64,000 bases of DNA from Bacillota bacterium (GCA_023402845.1 JAEYFP010000053.1:1-64000); one strand, 5' to 3'. Shown: positions 51,145-59,876, counted from the stretch's first letter. Notes: generated by a model not told the origin, from the sequence alone. Numbers and translations are program-made.

Positions 51145-51585
51145 TTACCCTTTCGGTGTGTTCCTATATTTTGTGGCAGTGAGAAAATAAATTTCTTCAT
51201 AGGTGTAAAGCTTCACAACTGAAACTTCCATATTCTGAATTGCTCCGTTCGGAAGCAGCGTCACATCACTGACATAGACGGCTTCGTCCGGCTCGCAGGG
51301 CTGAAAATTCTTATCATAGAATACTTCAAAAAACGTTTCGTTTCCCTGAATCGCGTCGGGATAGACGGCAAGGATACTGTCCATGGAGCCGTCTGTGCCG
51401 CGCATGACCTCCGCAAAACCCTGTGCCGCAGCAACTGCGTAGTTTAACTCCCGCGTCTTTTCTCCGATGGTATGCGCTTTGACAAAAAATTGCACACAGA
51501 CTGCACCGGCGACGGAAAAGAAAAGGATTGTGATGATCAGTTCCATCAGGAATAAGGAGGTTTTTGATTTTGATCGTTTATTCAT
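51145..51585 (-). CDS. Prepilin-like (minor pilin/pseudopilin) protein
   Basis: A 146-residue protein. The start at 51585 (MNKRSKSKTSLFLMELIITILFF) follows GGGGAGG and overlaps the preceding stop by eight bases; the longer frame to 51642 has no ribosome binding site. A basic leader precedes LFLMELIITILFFSVAGAVCV, which matches the hydrophobic helix of type IV pilins with conserved Glu, but the usual Gly/Phe processing site is replaced by Leu/Phe, so processing is uncertain. The C-terminal part is a globular domain with strands. Confidence 0.65.
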   Translation of the reverse strand: MNKRSKSKTSLFLMELIITILFFSVAGAVCVQFFVKAHTIGEKTRELNYAVAAAQGFAEVMRGTDGSMDSILAVYPDAIQGNETFFEVFYDKNFQPCEPDEAVYVSDVTLLPNGAIQNMEVSVVKLYTYEEIYFLTATKYRNTPKG

Positions 51586-52087
51586 CGGGCACCTCCCCTT
51601 CGTTTGTGTGACTGTATAATGAAACAAAAAAACTGATTTCATTGCCGTCCGTATCCATCATTTGGAATTGATAGAGGGAATCGCTGATTTCCTTTGCACT
51701 GAAGGAGGAAAGCGCAAGAATATTCTGACCGCTTGACAAATCAAAATCAAAGCTTTCCTTTGCAGTAACTTCTTTTAAGAAGCCGTCATGGGAAAATAGG
51801 TAGGTACAGTATTCTACACCATCGTTCTCCTGGTTCAGGATCAAAACCGGCTGTCCGTCGATAAAGGTGACACTGGCCCCGCCGACGGTGTCATGCTGGC
51901 GCATTTTTTCTGTAATATAGGAAAGAGCCGTACGTGATGTAAAATTAGTTTCCATATCCTCAACGGTGGCACGGTAAATTTTCGCGCCGAAAAGTACGAT
52001 AAACAGCGCCGATACAAGGAAGGCACAGAAGAGAGCCAGAATGAACAAAATATCTACGATGGATTTTTCCCGTTTGCTGAAATTCAT
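51578..52087 (-). CDS. DUF4860-like pilus-operon protein
   Basis: A 169-residue protein. The hydrophobic helix (residues 12-34, DILFILALFCAFLVSALFIVLF) is followed by AKIYRATVEDMETNFTSRTALSYI, an arrangement I associate with DUF4860 proteins of Clostridia type IV pilus loci. Function is unknown; it may be a minor pilin-like subunit. GGAATC and AAAGG lie upstream, and the start overlaps the previous stop by four bases (ATGA). Confidence 0.65.
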   Translation of the reverse strand: MNFSKREKSIVDILFILALFCAFLVSALFIVLFGAKIYRATVEDMETNFTSRTALSYITEKMRQHDTVGGASVTFIDGQPVLILNQENDGVEYCTYLFSHDGFLKEVTAKESFDFDLSSGQNILALSSFSAKEISDSLYQFQMMDTDGNEISFFVSLYSHTNEGEVPDE

Positions 52088-52419
52088 TTCTGATTCCTTT
52101 CTATAATCATGATGGTTGGCATGATATTGGAACCGATTGCCTCATAATCGATCAAATATTTGTCGTGGTCATAGGTCAGACCGTAATTATCTTCAATGTA
52201 AGACAAGGACGGGGGATAGATTCCCTCCACGGCATAGCAGTGTACGATATCCTTGTTGACCGCATTCATCAGAATCTCCTTTTCATCGCTGACCGAGCTG
52301 TCCGAAACAGCGGAAATGCCATATAAAAACACACCGATGATTGCCAGAAAAAAAATAATGGAGAAATTTACCGATTGCAGAATTCGTCTTACTAATTCCG
52401 GTTTTTGAAAACGGTTCAT
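52084..52419 (-). CDS. Small pilus-operon membrane protein
   Basis: A 111-residue protein with one transmembrane helix (residues 18-38, NFSIIFFLAIIGVFLYGISAV) and a short exterior domain (YAVEGIYPPSLSYIEDNYGL). The phrase YAVEGIYPPSLSYIEDNYG resembles the end segment of GspG-like pseudopilins (a YYxxxGxYP pattern), which supports a pilin-like role. ATAGGAG precedes the ATG at a normal distance. It lies 10 bases after pilC. Confidence 0.6.
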   Translation of the reverse strand: MNRFQKPELVRRILQSVNFSIIFFLAIIGVFLYGISAVSDSSVSDEKEILMNAVNKDIVHCYAVEGIYPPSLSYIEDNYGLTYDHDKYLIDYEAIGSNIMPTIMIIERNQK

Positions 52420-52429
52420 GTGGCAGCTC

Positions 52430-53485
52430 CTATCCGATGCTGGACATGATGCCCATCAAAGGCATCATGACTGACAATAAAATCATACATACTACAATCG
52501 AGAGAATAATAACAAGTGTCGGTTCCAAAACCGTGATGAGATTATTGATCCGGTTATCAACCTCGGCTTCATAGCTAAGTGCAATTTTTTCAAGTACCCT
52601 GTCTACAGAGCCAGTCTTGTAGCCAATTGTAATCATACGGGAATACATGCTTGTAAAGATGCCTGTTTCCGCGAGTGCATCGGAAAAAGATGTTCCTTCG
52701 CCGATCATGCAACGGCACTTCTGCACCTTTTGCTCCATAGCTGCATTGTCCACAAGGCGTTCCGCCATCTCAAGTCCCTGATCAGTATTCAGCCCTGCAC
52801 TCATTGTCAGTGCCATGCCGCTTGCAAAGCGTCCGGAGGCGATTTTTTCATAAAAAGTTTTAGTCGCAAAAAAATGTGTGCAGAAAGAAGAAAACAGCTT
52901 TTTGCCGCTTGCTGCCTTTGTAAAGTAAAAAAAGGCCAGAATAAGAACTGCGAATATAATGATGAACAGCAGTGAGTAATTACTGACTGTCTTGCCGAAA
53001 TTCAAAAGACCTCTGGAAAATCCGGTCATTTCGGAGCCAAGCTGAATGAATACTTGATTAAAAATAGGAAGTACTTTGATCACTAACACCAGAATCACGA
53101 CGAGCATCATACCGACGATCAGAAAAGGGTAGGTGACTGCATTTTTGATACCCTCGGAAATACTTTCTTCGCGATTATAATGAAATGCGAGAGAGTGCAT
53201 GACCTCCTCCAGTTTGCCGGATTGTTCCCCGATCTCGACCATGTCGAGCGCATATTTCGGAAAAACACCGGAGGCATCGATAGAATGATGAAATGTGTCG
53301 CCTATGCTGCACTTTTCGTAGATTTTATTCAGTATTTCCTTTCCTTCCGCGGAAACCGCATCCTCCAGCATAATAGAAATTCCCTCCATAGGAGAGATGC
53401 CTGCATTTAAAACCATGGCGATCTGCTCACAGAACAGGGAGAGCTCCTTATTTGATAACATTTTTCCGGTTGCACTGCTTTTCAT
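52430..53485 (-). CDS. pilC: Type II secretion/type IV pilus inner-membrane protein PilC/GspF
   Basis: A 351-residue polytopic platform protein. The start at 53485 (MKSSATGKMLSNKELSLFCEQI) follows CCAGGAGGAAG; the longer frame is poor. Two GspF repeats are visible: LFCEQIAMVLNAGISPMEGI and, later, FASGMALTMSAGLNTDQGL, with three transmembrane helices (IVGMMLVVILVLVIK, YSLLFIIIFAVLILAFFY, LVIILSIVVCMILLSVMM). It should connect the pilus ATPases with pilin subunits. It lies 52 bases after the transglutaminase-like lipoprotein gene in the same operon. Confidence 0.93.
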   Translation of the reverse strand: MKSSATGKMLSNKELSLFCEQIAMVLNAGISPMEGISIMLEDAVSAEGKEILNKIYEKCSIGDTFHHSIDASGVFPKYALDMVEIGEQSGKLEEVMHSLAFHYNREESISEGIKNAVTYPFLIVGMMLVVILVLVIKVLPIFNQVFIQLGSEMTGFSRGLLNFGKTVSNYSLLFIIIFAVLILAFFYFTKAASGKKLFSSFCTHFFATKTFYEKIASGRFASGMALTMSAGLNTDQGLEMAERLVDNAAMEQKVQKCRCMIGEGTSFSDALAETGIFTSMYSRMITIGYKTGSVDRVLEKIALSYEAEVDNRINNLITVLEPTLVIILSIVVCMILLSVMMPLMGIMSSIG

Positions 53486-53537
53486 TGTTCTTCCTCCTGG
53501 ATAAATTAGTTCAAATAATTCATTTAGCAGATTTAAC

Positions 53538-54491
53538 TCAGTAAACATATTTTGTAGCGTAGTTGCTGCCGTCTCCGATAAAATCCTTTAAATCTGCTTC
53601 ACTGCTGTTGGCAGCGAAGGTGGGATCCATCAGCGTCCAATTTTCACCGTCAAACTTGATGATACCGTTAATCCAGCCGATGTCCTTAATATATGTGCTG
53701 ACCCATGCATGATAAGCATCGCCGGCATAGCCGATCTCAAGCCGTGTGGGAATGCGCTGACTTCTGAGCATTGCCGCCATGACTGCCGCATAGTCAAAGC
53801 AAATGCCCCGCTTTTCAGAAAGAATGTGATCTACATTAGGAAGATAGCCACTTTCCACGCTTTCTGCTTTATCATAATCATAGTCGATATTTGTGATCAC
53901 ATATTCATAGACGGCCCCGATCACCTCTAAGTCATTTGCAGCATTTTCCGCAAGTACTTCTCCCAGTTCAACCGTTTTAGAGCCTTTGCTGAAATCCACA
54001 TATTGATTCGGATACAGATAAGGCCCCATTATATTTTCGATTGTAAGGTCAAACGTATCCGAGTATGCAGTTGCATACTGGTCGCCGCTGATGTTCTCAT
54101 ATACAGTCAACCGATAGGTACCGCTGCCGGCCGTCAGCGGAAGACAGACAGCTCCATTCTTGAGATTGTAGGTATAGGTAATTTGATTGCTGCCGGTGAG
54201 CTGCAGCTTCACCTTTTGGTTGTCGCCCCTATAGTCAGCCATAAGATAGCCCTCTGAAGCATTGGAAGCGTCGATTGTAATACTTTCATTGCCATAGACA
54301 GCGGTGCTGCCCGTTACAGGCACAAGCACAACGGCCTTATTGGAACGTGTTTCAGGGGAAGCTGAGACTGTAGTTTTGACTGTCACGTCTGAAGCAGCGG
54401 TTCCGCTGCCGCATGCAGAAAAAACCAAAGCGGATGCAGTCACTATTATAATAGAAGAAACACAGGAATGATGCCTTTTTAAACAGAACAT
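53538..54491 (-). CDS. Transglutaminase-like lipoprotein
   Basis: A 317-residue exported protein. Signal peptide (SIIIVTASALVFSAC) with lipobox FSAC; it should be lipid-anchored outside. After an Ig-like or beta domain (residues 40-140) comes a transglutaminase-core (residues 180-317): KRGICFDYAAVMAAMLRSQ with the nucleophile Cys, YHAWVSTYIKDIGWINGI with the His and MDPTFAANS with the Asp, so the catalytic triad is intact. It may cross-link, cut or modify an exterior protein, perhaps a pilin. It lies within the pilus operon, upstream of pilC. Confidence 0.87.
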   Translation of the reverse strand: MFCLKRHHSCVSSIIIVTASALVFSACGSGTAASDVTVKTTVSASPETRSNKAVVLVPVTGSTAVYGNESITIDASNASEGYLMADYRGDNQKVKLQLTGSNQITYTYNLKNGAVCLPLTAGSGTYRLTVYENISGDQYATAYSDTFDLTIENIMGPYLYPNQYVDFSKGSKTVELGEVLAENAANDLEVIGAVYEYVITNIDYDYDKAESVESGYLPNVDHILSEKRGICFDYAAVMAAMLRSQRIPTRLEIGYAGDAYHAWVSTYIKDIGWINGIIKFDGENWTLMDPTFAANSSEADLKDFIGDGSNYATKYVY

Positions 54492-54506
54492 CTTATCCTC
54501 CTTCAG

Positions 54507-55001
54507 TTACTGGTTTGTTCGTTCGGATAAAAGAGCCTGAAGTACATTGCCGCTGTTGTCCGGGATATAAATATTGAGACTGTTTCCGTCATAGGGAATC
54601 ACTACCGAGCCGCTGTCCGGATCGACTGAAACAGGAAATACGACTGTACCATCCGGTTTTTTTGCATAAATATTTTCATAATCTACACTGTCACCGCTCA
54701 GACGCATAATGAAGTGGTCTTCATAGAGCCGGTGGTTTTCAATAGCAATCCGCTGTCCGAAGCCTTTAGACGATACGGTGAATTCTGAATTTTGAAAAGC
54801 GAGCGGAGCGAGCAGAACCAACAGCAGAAAGCAAGATGCAGACCATTTGCAAACCTTGACGAGCGCAGTCTGTGCAAGCCCCTTCAAAACAAGCTTATCA
54901 AAAGGAATCGTATTCGGCGGCTGATCGCATGCGGCAAAGACATTTTGCAGCGTCTGGTTTGCCGTATTCCTGTCCATATTGTATTTCTTTTTAAAGAACA
55001 T
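54507..55001 (-). CDS. Probable anti-sigma factor, single-pass membrane protein
   Basis: A 164-residue protein. A cytoplasmic part (residues 1-48, MFFKKKYNMDRNTANQTLQN) precedes one transmembrane helix (WSASCFLLLVLLAPLAFQ) and an exterior beta domain (VVFPVSVDPDSGSVVIPYDGN). No zinc-anti-sigma HxxxCxxC motif is present. Its start follows directly after the stop of the ECF sigma gene (TAAATG), which is the common layout for sigma/anti-sigma pairs; the anti-sigma role is inferred from that. The exterior domain could sense an envelope or pilus-derived signal. Confidence 0.6.
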   Translation of the reverse strand: MFFKKKYNMDRNTANQTLQNVFAACDQPPNTIPFDKLVLKGLAQTALVKVCKWSASCFLLLVLLAPLAFQNSEFTVSSKGFGQRIAIENHRLYEDHFIMRLSGDSVDYENIYAKKPDGTVVFPVSVDPDSGSVVIPYDGNSLNIYIPDNSGNVLQALLSERTNQ

Positions 55002-55568
55002 TTACGACTCCCCCCTTCTGAGTATTGCCTCCAGCTTTGCGCGGGCGCTTGAAAGATAACGTTTCACGCTGCTTCTGCTGCATTGCAGAGCGCTTGCAAT
55101 GTCTTCTAGCTTCATTTCATTGTAATAGCGCATGGTGATGAGCTGCTGTTCGTAAAACGGAAGGGAACGGATCGCTTTTTGTAAGTTGTGAATCTCGTCG
55201 GACTGTTCATAGCTGTCCTCGGGATTGTGCCAGATATAATCATCCTTTATAAATTCCAGCAGCTCCGAGCTGACATCTCCATAATGCCGGTTATTCTTTT
55301 TGCAGATATCATAGCATACATGAAAGCAGATCTGGTTCAGCCAGGCAATAAAAAGAGAAGGATCCTTGATGCTGCTTATATTTTTCAGTGCAGAAATATA
55401 GGTTTCCTGTACGGCATCCTGTGCCAGATAAGAATCCCGCAGATAATGTCCGGCATAATTATAAATATGCCGATAGGTCAGTGCATACAACTCTGCAAAG
55501 GCATCACTGTCGTTTGACTGTGAACGTATAACAAGGCTGCTGATATAAGCATGATTGAAATCAGGCAT
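55002..55568 (-). CDS. ECF-type RNA polymerase sigma factor
   Basis: A 188-residue sigma-70 family factor. Region 2 (AFAELYALTYRHIYNYAGHYLRDSYLAQDAVQETYISAL, of which YLAQDAVQETYI is the core) and region 4 (LPFYEQQLITMRYYNEMKLEDIASALQCSRSSVKRYLSSA, core LEDIASALQCSRSSVKRYL) are complete. The ATG at 55568 is preferred to GTG 55571; the GGDEF gene's stop is three bases upstream. It should direct transcription of specific promoters, probably including its own operon, when released by the likely anti-sigma factor encoded next. Confidence 0.92.
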   Translation of the reverse strand: MPDFNHAYISSLVIRSQSNDSDAFAELYALTYRHIYNYAGHYLRDSYLAQDAVQETYISALKNISSIKDPSLFIAWLNQICFHVCYDICKKNNRHYGDVSSELLEFIKDDYIWHNPEDSYEQSDEIHNLQKAIRSLPFYEQQLITMRYYNEMKLEDIASALQCSRSSVKRYLSSARAKLEAILRRGES

Positions 55569-55571
55569 CAC

Positions 55572-56273
55572 TTACCCCCGTTTGGCCACTTTGTATAGCT
55601 GCGCGATCAAATCTGTAAATTTGGCCATACCGGCTTCGGTGTTTAACAGATAGTGGCATGACAGTATGATCGGCAGCTGACCGCTGGAAGCATTATATGC
55701 ATGAAGTGCGGAGCTTAAGCTGTCAAGGAACTGCTTCATCAGAGACTGGGAACAGTTTTCAAGCACTGCCAGAAATTCATTTCCGCTGTTTCTGCCGACA
55801 AAGCCGTATTGATCGCCTACCGGTTCGAGCATATTTGAAAAATCCTGTAAAAATTTGTTGCCGGCATCCCGTCCGAGTGTCTGGTTGATCTCGTCAAGAT
55901 TCGAAATGGATATCAGCACGCACCCCAATCCGGAAATATCCCCGGAATCTGCATATTTGGCAAAAAGCAGATCACAGCTGTACCGGTTTGGAATCTGTGT
56001 CAGATTATCAAGATAAGCGGCCTGATTCAGCGCATGGTTATCGATAATGTTTTTTTCGAGCTGATTAAAGTCCCAAATAATTGTAATCAGGGAATAGATC
56101 ATAAACGCCCACAAAAAAACACATACTGTGAGCAGATTTTTATTTGTATACACATTATTTTTTAATAAAGGATCAAAGTACAGATAACAGAAAAATGTGA
56201 CACCGAATATTATAAGCAAAGCAAGCTGAATCACCTTGAAAAGCTTATAACTCTTAAAATAATCCGTTTTCAT
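55572..56273 (-). CDS. Membrane GGDEF-domain protein, degenerate
   Basis: A 233-residue protein. Start 56273 follows GGGAGGAA; the longer frame has no ribosome binding site. Two transmembrane helices (residues 18-33 and 50-70) precede a GGDEF-type domain: LDNLTQIPNRYSCD is the start, but the catalytic GGDEF is replaced by SGNEF (GRNSGNEFLAVLEN), so cyclic-di-GMP synthesis is unlikely. It may act as a c-di-GMP or GTP sensor. It is the first gene of the operon leading into the ECF sigma and pilus genes. Confidence 0.85.
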   Translation of the reverse strand: MKTDYFKSYKLFKVIQLALLIIFGVTFFCYLYFDPLLKNNVYTNKNLLTVCVFLWAFMIYSLITIIWDFNQLEKNIIDNHALNQAAYLDNLTQIPNRYSCDLLFAKYADSGDISGLGCVLISISNLDEINQTLGRDAGNKFLQDFSNMLEPVGDQYGFVGRNSGNEFLAVLENCSQSLMKQFLDSLSSALHAYNASSGQLPIILSCHYLLNTEAGMAKFTDLIAQLYKVAKRG

Positions 56274-56326
56274 GATAAATTCCTCCCACGTCCTCAATCA
56301 TGCAAATGATATCATTAACTATTCAT

Positions 56327-56424
56327 ATTATAATCTAAATTGTGACAAAAGAAAACAAAAATAAATGAGGTGTTTTCTGACCCGTTTTCCTTTTTTAAAC
56401 AGTCTTTATTAATATCTGGATAAT
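56327..56424. promoter_or_regulatory. Divergent promoter region between GGDEF and 149-aa genes
   Basis: The gap 56274-56479 contains a possible - strand -10 (TATAAT at 56327-56332; no clear -35) and a weak + strand promoter (TAAACA 56396-56401, 17 bases, GATAAT 56419-56424). Nothing else was seen in this 206-base gap. Confidence 0.35.
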
Positions 56425-56479
56425 ACCGGTAACACGATCCCGTATGTATGGGCGGAAAGTCCCCAGGATGGAGGAAATC

Positions 56480-56929
56480 ATGAAGAAGAACAGATTGGTG
56501 AAGGGAATGACAGGGCTGGCTGCCGCGGTGCTGCTTGTTATTCCGGCGGGGCTCAGCCACCAAAGTGTGCTTGCAGCACAGGCGGAAAAAGAAGCTGCCG
56601 TGAAATACGAGGCACAGGAGGAGTCTTTGGAGGATTATGATCTGGTAGTCATACAGGAAGATCCGGTTCCTCTCGCTCCTTTTGCGGAACCCGATTATGA
56701 CGGCGCCGCAGTCAGGGTTGTTTCTCTTTCTCTGCTTATTCTGATGTCAGGAGGCTACGGTCTGTGGTATCTGACACGCAGAAGACGGATTCTGGCTCTT
56801 TCCGTAAATCTGCCGGATAGCGAGGCAAAAGAAGTGCGGGAAAATATCCCCTTTTTTCATCCGCTCAAAGCCGCACAAATCGAACGGGAAATTGAAGACC
56901 GGATCGCAGGCGAATTTGTAAAAAGATAA
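56480..56929 (+). CDS. Exported single-pass membrane protein, unknown function
   Basis: A 149-residue protein. Start 56480 follows GGATGGAGG; the longer frame from 56444 has no ribosome binding site. A signal peptide (MTGLAAAVLLVIPAGLSHQSVLA) is followed by a short acidic exterior part (KYEAQEESLEDYDLVVIQED) and a transmembrane helix (residues 83-100, RVVSLSLLILMSGGYGLWYL) with a basic cytoplasmic stop (TRRRR). The C-terminus is cytoplasmic. I do not recognise it. It lies about 110 bases before the large coiled-coil surface protein. Confidence 0.6.
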   Translation: MKKNRLVKGMTGLAAAVLLVIPAGLSHQSVLAAQAEKEAAVKYEAQEESLEDYDLVVIQEDPVPLAPFAEPDYDGAAVRVVSLSLLILMSGGYGLWYLTRRRRILALSVNLPDSEAKEVRENIPFFHPLKAAQIEREIEDRIAGEFVKR

Positions 56930-56957
56930 CTTTATTAGGAATCGATGGAAGAAAATC

Positions 56958-56986
56958 TTGAACCTATTATCACAATGTGATAAAAT
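56958..56986 (+). promoter_or_regulatory. Promoter with 17-bp perfect palindrome in the spacer
   Basis: TTGAAC (56958-56963), 17 bases, TAAAAT (56981-56986). The spacer holds TTATCACA - A - TGTGATAA (56967-56983), a perfect palindrome overlapping the -10 box. A repressor site for the 915-residue protein is likely. Confidence 0.75.
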
Positions 56987-57039
56987 AACAAAAACAATGC
57001 TACGAAGGAAAACATGTTTTCTTATTAAAGGAGGGCTCT

Positions 57040-59787
57040 ATGAAAATGAAACGCGCAGTTTCCCTATTACTTTGCTTTATACTCATTCTTGGAATGACGA
57101 CGACGGCATTCGGTGCGGCAGATATCAAGAACTACTATACAAATGAGACAAAGGAAGCAATCGAACAGGCAGCAGATGCACAGGAAGCAGCAAACGCGGC
57201 GGCGCAAGCAGCAGCAGAGGCGGCAGCGGCGGCAGATGCGGCAAAAGCGGCCTCAGAAGCAGCCAAAGCACAGGCAGCAGAGGCTGAGAAGGTTTATAAT
57301 GAGACACCGGATGGAAGCGGCGGCAACACGGTGACGAATATACCTCAGACGGCTGTAGAGGAAGCGGAAAACAAGGTGGCAGGTGCTAATGACGCGATTG
57401 ATAAGAATATCGATGACGCAAATAAAACAGTAGACGAAATTGCAGCAAAGGCCGGTACCGATACCGCCGGTCAGGCTCAGAAAGCATCAGATGCCGATAC
57501 AGCGGCGGCCAATGCAGCAAAAGCAGCGGAAGATGCTGCTAAACAGGCGGAAGCGGCAAAGAAAGCAGTGTCGGACGCGGTTGCAGGAGGCACAACAGAT
57601 CAGGCAGGGATGAATAAGCTTGCAACCGACGCGGCAGCGGCGGCAACCGAGGCGGAAGCGGCAGCAGCAGCGGCAGCGGCAGAAGCAAAGAAGGCAGAGG
57701 ACGCAAAGAAAGCGGCACAGGATATTTTAGACGAGGCACAGAAGGATTATGACGCTGCAGTTGCAGCGGCAGAAAATGCAATTCAATCGGAAAAGGATCA
57801 GGCACGGGCTGCATTAGTTAAGGCGCAGGAGTCTTTGGGTGAAGCGCAGAAAACGCTGGAAGATGCAAATAGTGTTTATAATGGTGCTATGCAGGACGCC
57901 GATACAGCGGCGGCTAGTGCCGATATAGCAGAGGAGGCGGCAAAGATAGCAGCTGCACAGGCGATCATCAGTGAGGATCTGCTGGCAAAGCTTGCCACAG
58001 GCGATTCCGGCACCGACTATCAGGGACTGAAGAATGCGGCGGATCAGGCAGCAGCAGCTCTTGAAAGTGCTAAAGCAGATGAAGAAGATGTTAAGACCGC
58101 ACAAGATCAGGTAATTGCTGATGCAAATGAGAAAATTGACGAGCAAAACGACACCATTTTGGGTGAACAGACTAATATTAACTCACTGAAGCAGACAAAT
58201 ACTAATATTAAAAATTCAAGCGAATATAAGAACGCGGTGAACGTTATTACTGATGCAAATGAATTTAGGTGGGGAACATTAGGAAGTAATTTAGATCATT
58301 ATAAATCATTAGCTAATAAAACTCCAGGATGGGATTGGGGAAGTTTAAGAAATATTAAGCAGGCTGAAATCGATGCCGCCAAAGCTTATGTAGCTTCTTA
58401 TAATAATGCGGTGACATATAAAGCAAATCAGGATAAGTTGGTTACAAATAATAATAATGCCATTGCGACATCTGAGGCGGCAATCAAAAGCGCCAATAAT
58501 GAAAAAACAAGGTTGAATACGGTAATCGGCGACGCCAATACGGCAAAAACCAATGCCTCCAATCAAAGTGCCAGCGCACAGCAGGCTTTGGACACTGCCA
58601 GCGCGACATTAAAGAAAGTAAGCGATTATGTGTTTACGGCGGACAACACGTTTACCTATAGTCTGAGTGCGGCAGATCAGGCACAATATCAGGAACTGCT
58701 GAGCCAGTTGAATGCTTCCGGGAATAGCTATGATGAAGCAGCGGGTGATACGGAGACCTATATTGATGCAACATCAGGAGATTTTTGGGATAAATTACTT
58801 GACTTTTTTAAGGGTCAGACCTTTAAAAAATTATCGACTGAACTGGATCTGGAAAGGAAGTACCATGACGTAGTGTGGTACGGTACGGACGGCACCTGCT
58901 ATTTGCTCAGGAGTGATGGTGACAATACAAATTATCTGGTTGCACTCTCAAATGAACGCTGTGTCCTGACACAGATCGATGCGGGAGAGAAGGCAGTTTT
59001 CGAAGCAAGCTTTGCGGATGCGAAGGCAGAGGATGCAGCAGCAGCCGCACAGGCTGCCGCAGAGGCGGAAAAGGCGGCATTAGAGAAGTATGAGAAGGCA
59101 TTGGAAGCGCTTGCGAATGCAAAGGAGGCTTTGAAAGGTGTATCTGTGAGTGATAAGAAGCTGGATCTGGATGCGTTAAAAGCAAAACTTGCTGATGCAC
59201 AGAGCAAGAAAGATGCGGCAGAAAATAGTTACGAGGCGGCAAAGAAAAAGGCCGACAATGCGGAAGAAGAAGCCAAGAAGGCCAGAAAAGCAGCCGATGA
59301 TGCAGCAGAAGAAGCCAAGAAGGTTAAGAGTGCTGCCTCAGATGGCGGTACGACGGTTTCCGGAACAACGGGCGCAGGGACAACGGGCACCGCAGCGTCA
59401 GGAGTGACGGCGCTTACTGCGGGAGCAGCCACGGGGGTACTCGGGGCAATCGCTCCGGCACCGGCAGTGAGGACGACAGTTCGTGCGACGGCAAAAGCAG
59501 AACCTGCAAACAAGCCGTCGGCATCTGTATTGAAAGACGAAAAGGCTCCTGAAGCAGATGAACCCGAGGTTACGGAGGAAAAAAGCATACCGGCGAAGGA
59601 AACTGTGACACTGACCGATGAGGAAACGCCTCTGGCAGCAGCACCTTCATCTGTAGTTCCGGCATTCTTATGGTGGATTCTCGCTTTACTGATTATTATA
59701 GCGGCAATCGCAGGCTATAAATATTATGAGTCCAGAAAAAAGAAGGCAGCTGTTGTGGAAAAAAGAAAGTTTGACAGCATGAAATAA
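57040..59787 (+). CDS. Large Ala-rich coiled-coil surface protein
   Basis: A 915-residue exported protein with a signal peptide (AVSLLLCFILILGMTTTAFGA) and a C-terminal transmembrane helix (residues 878-897, VVPAFLWWILALLIIIAAIA) plus basic tail. Most of the rest is Ala/Glu/Lys/Asp-rich heptad-like coiled coil (AAAEAAAAADAAKAASEA), interrupted by an Asn/Gly/Ser-rich globular stretch (about residues 390-650: NVITDANEFRWGTLGSN, VWYGTDGTCYLLRSDGDNTNYL). The C-terminus before the helix is Thr/Pro/Ala-rich. There is no LPxTG motif. It looks like a long exterior stalk held in the membrane, possibly for adhesion. AAAGGAGG precedes the ATG. Confidence 0.82.
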   Translation: MKMKRAVSLLLCFILILGMTTTAFGAADIKNYYTNETKEAIEQAADAQEAANAAAQAAAEAAAAADAAKAASEAAKAQAAEAEKVYNETPDGSGGNTVTNIPQTAVEEAENKVAGANDAIDKNIDDANKTVDEIAAKAGTDTAGQAQKASDADTAAANAAKAAEDAAKQAEAAKKAVSDAVAGGTTDQAGMNKLATDAAAAATEAEAAAAAAAAEAKKAEDAKKAAQDILDEAQKDYDAAVAAAENAIQSEKDQARAALVKAQESLGEAQKTLEDANSVYNGAMQDADTAAASADIAEEAAKIAAAQAIISEDLLAKLATGDSGTDYQGLKNAADQAAAALESAKADEEDVKTAQDQVIADANEKIDEQNDTILGEQTNINSLKQTNTNIKNSSEYKNAVNVITDANEFRWGTLGSNLDHYKSLANKTPGWDWGSLRNIKQAEIDAAKAYVASYNNAVTYKANQDKLVTNNNNAIATSEAAIKSANNEKTRLNTVIGDANTAKTNASNQSASAQQALDTASATLKKVSDYVFTADNTFTYSLSAADQAQYQELLSQLNASGNSYDEAAGDTETYIDATSGDFWDKLLDFFKGQTFKKLSTELDLERKYHDVVWYGTDGTCYLLRSDGDNTNYLVALSNERCVLTQIDAGEKAVFEASFADAKAEDAAAAAQAAAEAEKAALEKYEKALEALANAKEALKGVSVSDKKLDLDALKAKLADAQSKKDAAENSYEAAKKKADNAEEEAKKARKAADDAAEEAKKVKSAASDGGTTVSGTTGAGTTGTAASGVTALTAGAATGVLGAIAPAPAVRTTVRATAKAEPANKPSASVLKDEKAPEADEPEVTEEKSIPAKETVTLTDEETPLAAAPSSVVPAFLWWILALLIIIAAIAGYKYYESRKKKAAVVEKRKFDSMK

Positions 59788-59804
59788 AAGAAATGCTTAA
59801 AAGA

Positions 59805-59845
59805 AGTCTGCCGGCTAAACTTTTCTGCCGGCAGATTCTTTTTAT
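59805..59845 (+). terminator. Terminator after the surface-protein gene
   Basis: TCTGCCGGC (59807-59815) pairs with GCCGGCAGA (59827-59835), then TTCTTTTTATTTT. Confidence 0.85.
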
Positions 59846-59876
59846 TTTATAGGAAAACTTTTGTTCTAAAAACCCC

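Noticed and set aside
56400..56470. Possible riboswitch before the 149-residue protein gene
   Set aside because: The GC-rich stretch did not match the conserved cores of c-di-GMP or cobalamin riboswitches that I could recall.
57125..59588. Long open frames opposite and beside the Ala-rich surface protein gene
   Set aside because: They arise from the GC-rich Ala codons read in other frames; they have Leu/Pro- or Arg/Gln-rich composition, no ribosome binding sites and no family features.
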